In this document: one piece after another, positions 14,941-20,428 of the stretch
Layout of the letters: each line of letters opens with the position of its first letter
Numbering within the stretch: position 1 is the stretch's first letter
Origin: Streptosporangiaceae bacterium
GTDB taxonomy: Bacteria > Actinomycetota > Actinomycetes > Streptosporangiales > Streptosporangiaceae
Direction of reading: 5' to 3'
Length of the DNA stretch: 20,428 bases
Assembly (NCBI GenBank): GCA_030041195.1
Contig: JASHOI010000435.1
Span: 1 to 20,428 of the forward strand
Notes under the pieces: generated by a model
What the model was told of the DNA's origin: nothing
The model's input: only the letters and a program-made list of their open reading frames with translations
Database searches by the model: none
Position numbers and translations under genes: made by a program

Positions 14941-15854
14941 GATTTCTCCTGTGCCTCGCGTGAGCTCTTCAGCGTCCAGAGATGGTGCGGCGGGGTTTCG
15001 GCGTAGTCATTGGGCCCGTAGCTGTCGTCGACGCGGTCCATGTCGGCGGCGAACTCCACCCGCCCGCCGCAGGGCGCGTGAATGAAGCGGAAGATGTTGG
15101 AGCCGACCGTGTGCCGGCCCAGGCGCCGCGCCTCGTGCCACCCGCGGTCGATCATGTCGTTGGCGCCGACGATCACCTCATCGACGTTGGCCACCTCGTA
15201 CGCCGTGTGGTTGATCCCCGCGCGGTCCGGGCGGTGGCATAGCAGCATCGTGTGCTGGTCGGTGTCGCCCGGGCAGCGCATGAACACGCCCATGTCGCGG
15301 ACCCGGTCGGTGGGCACGAAGCCCAGCCGGTCGGTATAGAAGGCGGCGGCCCGTTCCCGCCCGGCCTTCGGGATGTTGAGAGCCACGTGGCACAGCCGCA
15401 GCGGCCGCACCCGCTCCGGCGGCTGCAGCGGCCGGTTCCACCGGGTCACGGCGCCGGTCCGGTTGAAGCCCGGGTAGCTGGCGGCTGGCCCCGGCTCCGG
15501 CCGGCTGCTGACCGCGAGCCCGACCCCGAAGCCGGTCTCGTCCACGGTGTGCACCTCGCCGTCGGCCCGCCGCGTCTCGCGGTCGGCTCCCAGCGCGCTG
15601 GCCAGGTCATCGAGCGCCTCGGCGGTGTCGACGCCCCATACGACCTCGCGCAGGGTCGGCCCGTCCTCGACCGCCGGGGGAAGATCGGGGTCGTCCGCCG
15701 CCCTGAGCTCCACGATCTGGCCGACCGGGGTTTCGAAGCGCACGGGATCGCCGTCGCCGCCGGTGCGCTCAAGCCCGAAGTCGGCAAAAAAGCGCGTGCA
15801 CTCCTCCAGGTCGGACACGCCGTACACGACCCGTTCCACGCGCATGACCGTCAT
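14937..15854 (-). CDS. Two-domain extradiol-type dioxygenase (VOC superfamily)
   Basis: The 305-residue protein has two VOC modules: a degenerate N-terminal one (about 5-115) and a catalytic C-terminal one (about 152-275). The 2-His-1-carboxylate iron site is intact: His156 (LCHVALNI), His216 (GINHTAYEV) and Glu267 (GGRVEFAAD). His201 (DQHTMLL) occupies the place of the second-sphere His of extradiol dioxygenases. It should open a catechol-like ring next to the two hydroxyls using Fe(II) and O2. It is the first gene of the five-gene operon, consistent with ring opening as the first step encoded here. ATG 15854 is preceded by GAGGAG about 12 bases away; ATG 15845, with the same site still further off, is less likely. 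The aromatic substrate is not known. Confidence 0.85.
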   Translation of the reverse strand: MTVMRVERVVYGVSDLEECTRFFADFGLERTGGDGDPVRFETPVGQIVELRAADDPDLPPAVEDGPTLREVVWGVDTAEALDDLASALGADRETRRADGEVHTVDETGFGVGLAVSSRPEPGPAASYPGFNRTGAVTRWNRPLQPPERVRPLRLCHVALNIPKAGRERAAAFYTDRLGFVPTDRVRDMGVFMRCPGDTDQHTMLLCHRPDRAGINHTAYEVANVDEVIVGANDMIDRGWHEARRLGRHTVGSNIFRFIHAPCGGRVEFAADMDRVDDSYGPNDYAETPPHHLWTLKSSREAQEKS

Positions 15855-15880
15855 GGCCGAGCTGACTCCTCGTTGTCAGC

Positions 15881-15896
15881 CCGGGGATGTCCCCGG
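15881..15896. promoter_or_regulatory. GC-rich dyad upstream of the dioxygenase gene
   Basis: CCGGGGA-TG-TCCCCGG is a perfect 7-base inverted repeat with a 2-base spacer, lying 27 bases upstream of the dioxygenase start and just outside its ribosome site. In RNA it would form a hairpin near the ribosome site only with a strained loop; as DNA it could bind a dimeric regulator. Its role is unproven. Confidence 0.35.
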
Positions 15897-16024
15897 AGCC
15901 CGCCACCGCCTCGGTAACGGGCCTGCTGGCAGAAAGCTTCGCTGGCTGGAAGCATAGGTGCGCCGAGCCGTCAGGTGGCGAAGCCTTTTCTTGCAGGCTG
16001 TGCTCGCCTGGGGGGAAGATCCCA

Positions 16025-16056
16025 GGACCCCCGCGCGCCGCCGGCGGCGCGGGTCC
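16025..16056. other. Strong hairpin in the divergent leader region
   Basis: GGACCC (16025-16030) pairs with GGGTCC (16051-16056), and GCGC within the next bases extends the stem after a 2-base bulge; the centre is the 12-base palindrome GCCGCCGGCGGC (16037-16048). It lies between the AT-rich promoter island and the dioxygenase gene, so it would be in that operon's 5' leader if transcription starts in the island. It may be an attenuator, a transcription barrier between the two arms, or chance. Confidence 0.35.
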
Positions 16057-16081
16057 CGGTGCGCAGAGCCTTTGCACCGTC

Positions 16082-16116
16082 ATTTGACCCTATCAAATAC
16101 CAAATATACTGTGTAC
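16082..16116 (+). promoter_or_regulatory. AT-rich promoter/operator island of the amidase/catabolic divergon
   Basis: In otherwise GC-rich sequence this stretch holds a 17-base dyad ATTTGACCCTATCAAAT (16082-16098; 6-base arms, 5-base spacer), a -35-like TTGACC (16084-16089) and a -10-like TATACT (16105-16110), 15 bases apart. GTGTAC (16111-16116) fits the GT-N2-AC core of many FCD-GntR operators. The dyad overlaps the -35 element, as expected for repression by the linked GntR protein. Transcription would start near 16117, giving an amidase leader of about 115 bases. No leftward promoter of similar quality was seen. Confidence 0.5.
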
Positions 16117-16230
16117 TTCAGGACTTCATCCATCACGATTCGCCCGTGGCCTCGCGATGCCCGCTGCGATCCAGGCCCTTCGGGAGGCGCTGAGCGCTCG
16201 TCGGCTCGGCCAGGCAGGAGGGAACGCCAC

Positions 16231-17070
16231 GTGCGCGTGGGACTTGTCCAGCTGAACTCGGGCGCCGACCGGGGCGCCAACCTCGGCAGGATCGCGGCGC
16301 TCGTCAGGGCTGGCGTCGCGCAGGGCGCCGAATTCCTGCTGCTGCCGGAGGCCTGCACGTACCGCGGCCCGTTCCGCCGCGACGCGGTCGAGGATCCCGA
16401 CGGGCCCGCGGTCACCGCTCTGCGCGAGCTGGCCGCCAGTACCGGGGCGGCCATTCTGGTGGGCGGGATCTGGCTGGAGTCGGCCGATCCCGGCCGGCCG
16501 TACAACGCCAGCCTGTTCATTGACGAGGCCGGGCACCTGGCCGCGGTGTACCGGAAAATCCATCTGTTCCGGCTGGACGATCCGCCGGTGACCGAGGACG
16601 AGGCCAGGGTGACCACGCCAGGCAGTGAACTTGTGCTGGTGACCTGGCGCGGCTGGCAGTTTGGCCTATCGGTCTGCTACGACCTGCGGTTCCCCGAGAT
16701 GTACTGCGCGCTGGCCCGGGCGGGCGCCGACGTCTTGTGCGTTCCGTCGAACTTCTCCGCGCACACGGGGCCGTTCCACTGGCAGCCGCTGGTGCAGGCG
16801 CGCGCGATCGAGAACCTCTGCTACGTGCTCGCGCCCGCTCAGTGCGGTACCGGCGCCGATGGATTCGCCGCGCACGGGCACAGCCTGGCCGTGGATCCGT
16901 GGGGCGCCGTGCTGGCCGGGGCGAAGCCGGCCGGGCAGGAGGGACTGGTGCTGGCCGAGCTGTCCGGCGACCTGCTGGCCGGCCGCCGCGCGGCGCTGGC
17001 CAGCCCGCGGCAGAGCAAGCCGGACGTATACCGCAGCCCGGTAGTGACGAGTGCGGCCAGTGTCAGCTGA
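16231..17070 (+). CDS. Carbon-nitrogen hydrolase (nitrilase superfamily amidase)
   Basis: The 279-residue protein has the Glu-Lys-Cys triad: Glu40 in LLLPEACT, Lys109 in YRKIHLF and Cys149 in LSVCYDLRFPE. VPSNFSAHTGPFHWQPLVQARAIEN follows at about 171-195. The CYDLRFPE form is that of Nit/omega-amidase-type proteins, which hydrolyse amides of small dicarboxylic acids (for example 2-oxoglutaramate or deaminated glutathione), rather than of true nitrilases. Release of ammonia from an amide intermediate is the expected reaction. GTG 16231 was chosen because AGGAGGG lies about nine bases upstream and the first beta strand (RVGLVQLN) starts there. It heads a three-gene unit divergent from the ring-cleavage operon and overlaps the next gene by 20 bases. 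Confidence 0.88.
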   Translation: MRVGLVQLNSGADRGANLGRIAALVRAGVAQGAEFLLLPEACTYRGPFRRDAVEDPDGPAVTALRELAASTGAAILVGGIWLESADPGRPYNASLFIDEAGHLAAVYRKIHLFRLDDPPVTEDEARVTTPGSELVLVTWRGWQFGLSVCYDLRFPEMYCALARAGADVLCVPSNFSAHTGPFHWQPLVQARAIENLCYVLAPAQCGTGADGFAAHGHSLAVDPWGAVLAGAKPAGQEGLVLAELSGDLLAGRRAALASPRQSKPDVYRSPVVTSAASVS

Positions 17071-18070
17071 CGACGTGCGGGTGCCACGCTCGGCGCACCA
17101 TTACCGGTTCAGCGCCGCCGCCGAGCCGCCGGTGCGGGCAGCATCCGGCACCAGGCTGGTGTTCGAGACGCTGGATTGCTTCTCCAACCGGCTGACCTCG
17201 GATCAGCAGCGTTTTGCCAGCGAACCTGAGCTGATGGAGCTGATTGGCGCCTACAACCCGGTCACCGGCCCGGTGTACGTGCACGGCGCGGAGCCCGGGG
17301 ATGTGCTGGCGGTCAGCATCCTTGGCATCGAGACCGGCACCGCCGGGCGGTTTGCGGTGACCAACAGCTTCGGCACCGGGTCCAAGCTGGTGAATCGCGA
17401 CTGCCGCGGTATGCCGGCGGACGGCAGCACCAGGATCTGCGCGCTGCACGACGGCGTGATCGAGTTCCCGGTTGGCGGCCGGATGCTGCGGCTGTCGGCC
17501 CAGCCGATGGTGGGCACGATCGGCACCGCGCCAGCCGGCCAGGAACTGCCCTCGGTGCAGTACGCCAGGAGCATCGGCGGCAACATGGACTGCCCGCTTA
17601 TCCGGGCGGGCGCGGTCGTGTACCTGCCGGTCAACGTGCCGGGCGGCCTGCTGTTCATCGGCGACGTGCACGCGCTGATGGGTGACGCGGAGATCACCGG
17701 GACCGCGCTCGAGACCAGCGCCGACGTGTCCGTGGAGATACGGCTGATGCGCAGGTCAGAGCACCCGCTGAGCATGCCGCACGTCGACTCGGCGCTGGCA
17801 ATCGGCGTGGTAGGCTGCACCGAGGGCGTGGACCTGGAGACAAACCTGGAGATGGCCATGGTCGAGCTCCAGGACCGGCTCTGCGGCGAGTACGGTCTTA
17901 CTCCCGTCGATGCCTACGAACTGCTGGGGGCCGTGGCAACGGTCAACGTCAACCAGTGTGTCCCGCAGTCGTGGAAGAGCGTGTACGCGGGCATGGACCG
18001 CCGTTTCCTTCCGTCGCCGCCCCATCGCCCGCGCGGTCAGGCGGCGGAGGCCGAGCATGCCGCTGCCTGA
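17051..18070 (+). CDS. Acetamidase/formamidase family protein (FmdA/AmdA)
   Basis: The 339-residue protein has the family's ordered motifs: NPVTGPVYVHGAEPGDVLAV (69-88), GTIGTAPA (156-162), GGNMDCPLIRAGAVVYLPV (177-194) and GDVHALMGDAEI (204-215; Asp205 and His207 are likely metal ligands). Members hydrolyse formamide or acetamide to ammonia and the acid with a metal centre. The usual GDPH and GDGE forms are changed here to GDVH and GDAE, so the substrate may differ. GTG 17051 lies inside the end of the amidase gene; GTG 17060 is an alternative three codons on. The end overlaps the GntR gene by 14 bases. The position suggests that the released amide or ammonia belongs to the same pathway as the amidase. 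Confidence 0.88.
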   Translation: MRPVSADDVRVPRSAHHYRFSAAAEPPVRAASGTRLVFETLDCFSNRLTSDQQRFASEPELMELIGAYNPVTGPVYVHGAEPGDVLAVSILGIETGTAGRFAVTNSFGTGSKLVNRDCRGMPADGSTRICALHDGVIEFPVGGRMLRLSAQPMVGTIGTAPAGQELPSVQYARSIGGNMDCPLIRAGAVVYLPVNVPGGLLFIGDVHALMGDAEITGTALETSADVSVEIRLMRRSEHPLSMPHVDSALAIGVVGCTEGVDLETNLEMAMVELQDRLCGEYGLTPVDAYELLGAVATVNVNQCVPQSWKSVYAGMDRRFLPSPPHRPRGQAAEAEHAAA

Positions 18071-18779
18071 CAACCCTGAGCCGCTGCAGTTCGTCAACGC
18101 GCAGGGCCTGGCCTACGCCACCGTCAGGGACTGGATCCTGCACGGCCCGTTGCGCCCGGGTGAGCCGCTGCGCGACATCGATATCGCCCAACGTCTCGGT
18201 ATCAGCAGGACGCCGGTCCGCGAGGCTCTCATCAGGCTGGCCCAGGACGGGCTGGTGGAGAGCGCGCGGGGCCGTGGCACCAGGGTGACCGATCTGAAGA
18301 TCGAGCAGGCGCCGCATCTGTTCGAGGTCGGTGCCGTGCTGGACTCCTACGCCGCAGAGGTCGTGGCAGCCCGGCTGACAGCGGACGACCTGCGGCAGCT
18401 TCGCGAGGTGCTGAAGACGATGGAGGACACCCGCGAGTCCAAGGCGCTTGCCGAGATCGACAGGGACTTCCACCTGATCTACTACCTGCGAACCGGCAAC
18501 GAGGTGCTGATCGGGATGCTCGAGCAGGTCACCAACGACCTGATGCGGATCGAGCGGCATGCCTGGGGACACGACGACATCTGGGCCACCGCCTGTGACG
18601 AGCACCGGCAGCTGATGGCCGCGTTCGAGCGTGGCGACGGGCAGGCGGCCGGCGTGGCCGCGATGGAGAACTGGCGCCGTTCCTGGGACCGGATCGACAA
18701 GCTGCTGCACAGCTCGGGCGATCGGGACCAGGGCGCAGTCAGCCCGCAGCGCCTCGGCAAGCCGCCCTCAGCGTTCTGA
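18057..18779 (+). CDS. GntR-family transcriptional regulator, FCD subfamily
   Basis: The 240-residue protein has an N-terminal winged helix (about 18-78) with LRDIDIAQRLGISRTPVREALIRLAQDGLV, the GntR hallmark, and RGRGTRVTDL as the wing. It is followed by an all-helical FCD ligand-binding domain (about 85-225). That domain includes DRDFHLIYYLRTGN and DEHRQLMAAFERGD, the Asp/His positions that bind metal or carboxylate effectors in the family. ATG 18057 has GGAGG six bases upstream and lies inside the formamidase gene. FCD regulators commonly repress linked catabolic operons and respond to a pathway organic acid. This one is the obvious candidate to act at the dyad at 16082-16098. The effector is unknown. 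Confidence 0.92.
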   Translation: MPLPDNPEPLQFVNAQGLAYATVRDWILHGPLRPGEPLRDIDIAQRLGISRTPVREALIRLAQDGLVESARGRGTRVTDLKIEQAPHLFEVGAVLDSYAAEVVAARLTADDLRQLREVLKTMEDTRESKALAEIDRDFHLIYYLRTGNEVLIGMLEQVTNDLMRIERHAWGHDDIWATACDEHRQLMAAFERGDGQAAGVAAMENWRRSWDRIDKLLHSSGDRDQGAVSPQRLGKPPSAF

Positions 18780-19062
18780 TCCCCGAGCACCGAGAGGACG
18801 TTCCGGTGGCCTACCGAGCCCGAGAGCTGAGCGGCGGCAGGTGACGGGGCCGTCGGAGCCGCGCGGCGTCCTGTGGGCTCGCGGCAGGGCCCGGGTCGTG
18901 CCGTGGAATCGCTGGCCAACTCCCGAGTTACGGACATGCGGGTCGCGAAGCGTGTTGTTGTCGGCGTACGCGTCGCGCGGGGACGCGAGTGGTGGTGCAG
19001 ATGAGACCTGATGGAGGTGGACGGCGCTAAGCGTGCATCCTTGCAGCTAGAGGGGATGGAGA

Positions 19063-20364
19063 ATGCTGCTCAGGTTCGAAGCTGCCAATTATCGGTCGAT
19101 CCTGGAACCGGTCGAGTTGTCCATGATCGCTGTGGACAAGGACAGGCCGTCAACCCGGGGGTTTGACCTGCTCGCCGAGCGTGTGCTCGTCGTTGCTGGT
19201 ATCTATGGCCCCAACGCGTCGGGGAAGTCGAACGTCGTTGAGGCCCTCGCGTGGCTGTCGGCCGCGGTGGGACGGTCGCTCCTGGCCTGGGATCAATTCG
19301 TTCCGCGCGAGCCGTTCAAATTCGGCCGGGGACCGGGAACACCCTCGACCTATGAGGTGGAGATGGTCGTCGGAGGTGTGCGGTACACCTATCGTGTCGA
19401 AGTCGATGATTCGGCCGTGCTGTTCGAGGGCCTTTACAGCTACCCGGAACGGCGGCGTCGCGTGCTATTCGAGCGCGAAGGCCTGGAGGTCCACTTCCGG
19501 CGCGGTCTCGGGGCACTGGCTGGCACCAGAGAACTGCTGACTCACACGACGCTTGCGCTGTCGGCTGCGACCAGGTTTGATGACCCAGAGGTCGGACCCT
19601 TCGGGCGTCATCTGTCCGGGATCCGGGTCCTGGGTACGCAGCGCCGTGCATTCTGGCGGAGGCCCCCTCCAGGCACAGGCTATGTGCCGGGGCAGTCGTT
19701 GACAGAACGCCTGTTCGACAGGCCAGACGCGTCAGTACAGCCATCTCTGTTCGATGAGGCGGACTTTACTCCACTAGATTCTCGGGAATCTGCACTGGCG
19801 CTGCTCCGGTTTGCTGACCTCGGCATTGATGATGTGCAGATGGTGGAGGAGGGAGAAGGCGATGCTCGCATGGCAGCACAGCCACGGCGTCGGCTGCGGT
19901 TCATCCACCGCGTCAACGGGCAAGAGATCCCTTTCGAGCTAGTGGAGGAGTCGGCAGGGACGCAGACGTGGTTCGCGCTCATCGGGCCGGCCTTGACAGC
20001 GTTGCGACGAGGTCAAGTCCTTTTGTTCGATGAAATCGACGCGAGCTTGCATCCGAAGCTGTCGGCGCGACTACTGGAACTGTTCCAGGATCCGAAGACA
20101 AATCCCCGCGGTGCCCAGCTGATCTTCACCACGCACGACACGAGCCTGCTCAACCACCTCAACCGCGACGAAGTATGGCTCACGGAGAAGGGAAACGATG
20201 GCGCTACCACGCTAACCGCGCTCGCAGAGTACGGCGGGGACAAAGTACGGCGATCGCTGAATCTCGAAAGGGCTTATCTTCAGGGGAGATTCGGCGCTGT
20301 TCCTGAGCTTGACCAGTTCGCCCTGCGACGTGCACTCGGTCTTGAGCTTAGCGAAACGCGATGA
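19063..20364 (+). CDS. ABC-type AAA family ATPase (AAA_15/RloA- or AbiLi-like)
   Basis: The protein is 433 residues. It starts with the SMC/RecF-like LRFEAANYRSI. Walker A is GPNASGKS (49-56), the ABC signature is ESAGT (296-300), Walker B is VLLFDEIDASLHP (319-331) and the H-loop is His358 in FTTHDT. The middle (about 90-270) is a family-specific insertion with no nuclease domain visible, so it probably needs a partner. Its stop overlaps the start of a basic protein that looks RloB-like, and such ATPase/RloB pairs are known in restriction-linked and abortive-infection (AbiL) loci. ATG 19063 follows GAGGGGATGGAGA. Base composition is low for the window (53% G+C in 19741-19800), a sign of transfer. 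An antiphage role is inferred. Confidence 0.88.
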   Translation: MLLRFEAANYRSILEPVELSMIAVDKDRPSTRGFDLLAERVLVVAGIYGPNASGKSNVVEALAWLSAAVGRSLLAWDQFVPREPFKFGRGPGTPSTYEVEMVVGGVRYTYRVEVDDSAVLFEGLYSYPERRRRVLFEREGLEVHFRRGLGALAGTRELLTHTTLALSAATRFDDPEVGPFGRHLSGIRVLGTQRRAFWRRPPPGTGYVPGQSLTERLFDRPDASVQPSLFDEADFTPLDSRESALALLRFADLGIDDVQMVEEGEGDARMAAQPRRRLRFIHRVNGQEIPFELVEESAGTQTWFALIGPALTALRRGQVLLFDEIDASLHPKLSARLLELFQDPKTNPRGAQLIFTTHDTSLLNHLNRDEVWLTEKGNDGATTLTALAEYGGDKVRRSLNLERAYLQGRFGAVPELDQFALRRALGLELSETR

Positions 20365-20428
20365 GCCGGAGCGACCGGAAGGCTGGTCGGCGTCCACTCA
20401 AGCGGAGGGTAGCGACCCGAAGGCCACG
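20361..20428 (+). CDS. N-terminus of a basic protein, probably RloB-like (3' truncated by window)
   Basis: Only 22 complete codons are visible, from ATG 20361, which overlaps the ATPase stop (ATGA, 20361-20364). The peptide is very basic (SRSDRKAGRRPLKRR), as is usual for the first residues of RloB-family proteins before their conserved EGxxTE core. The core lies beyond the window, so the identity rests on the basic start and on the known ATPase/RloB gene order. Confidence 0.45.
   Translation, partial: MSRSDRKAGRRPLKRRVATRRP

Noticed and set aside
18780..19062. A frame of about 56 codons from GTG 18842 in the gap before the ATPase
   Set aside because: There is no family likeness and the frame continues out of the GntR gene's shadow. 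I see no tRNA, terminator or clear promoter in these 283 bases; the boundary with the low-G+C ATPase gene probably falls here.
1..20428. CRISPR arrays, tRNA/rRNA genes, insertion sequences and long direct repeats
   Set aside because: None was seen. The only exact tandem repeat noticed is the 12-base duplication at 10747-10770 inside a coding linker.

Overview
The window reads as the chromosome of a high-G+C actinomycete. Most genes have a strong G/C bias at third codon positions, GTG starts are common, TGA stops dominate, and the families present (TetR, FrnE-like DsbA, EHN-type epoxide hydrolase, ECF sigma with RskA-type anti-sigma, FCD-GntR) are typical of Actinomycetota. No rRNA, tRNA, CRISPR array, insertion sequence or phage structural gene was seen. 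The genus cannot be fixed from the sequence alone.

Layout. 1-993 (+): the tail of a TetR-like regulator, then a DsbA/FrnE-like thiol oxidoreductase. 1036-3800 (-): a two-gene unit of a ClpP/crotonase-fold serine protease (SDH_sah-like), followed by a protein with one N-terminal membrane helix and a TPR-like C-terminal half. 3973-5679 (+): an EHN-family epoxide hydrolase lying between two apparent gene remnants, one of a DUF899 thioredoxin-like protein and one of an XRE-type HTH protein. 5730-8408 (+): a YceI protein, then an ECF sigma factor, its RskA-like anti-sigma factor and a secreted HtaA-like protein. 8529-11276 (-): a 915-residue DUF4062/NB-ARC (STAND)/TPR protein.

11395-15854 (-) is a tight five-gene catabolic operon, listed here in order of transcription: two-domain extradiol-type dioxygenase, aldehyde dehydrogenase, FAH-family enzyme, single-domain VOC protein, alpha/beta hydrolase. 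Each adjacent pair is joined by an ATGA overlap. Diverging from it (16231-18779, +) are a nitrilase-superfamily amidase, an acetamidase/formamidase and an FCD-type GntR regulator, also overlapping. The shared 376-base region holds an AT-rich island with a 17-base dyad (ATTTGA-N5-TCAAAT) beside a plausible promoter, so the two arms look like one regulon. The dioxygenase-ALDH-FAH core resembles meta-cleavage pathways of the homoprotocatechuate (HpaD-E-G) type. The two amide hydrolases suggest a nitrogen-containing substrate, which is inference.

19063-20428 (+): an ABC-type AAA ATPase of markedly lower G+C, whose stop overlaps the start of a basic protein cut off by the window edge. This fits an ATPase plus RloB-like pair (AbiL-like abortive infection arrangement). 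The best candidates for less-described systems are the protease/TPR pair, the DUF4062-STAND protein, the AAA/RloB-like pair and the amide-linked meta-cleavage divergon.
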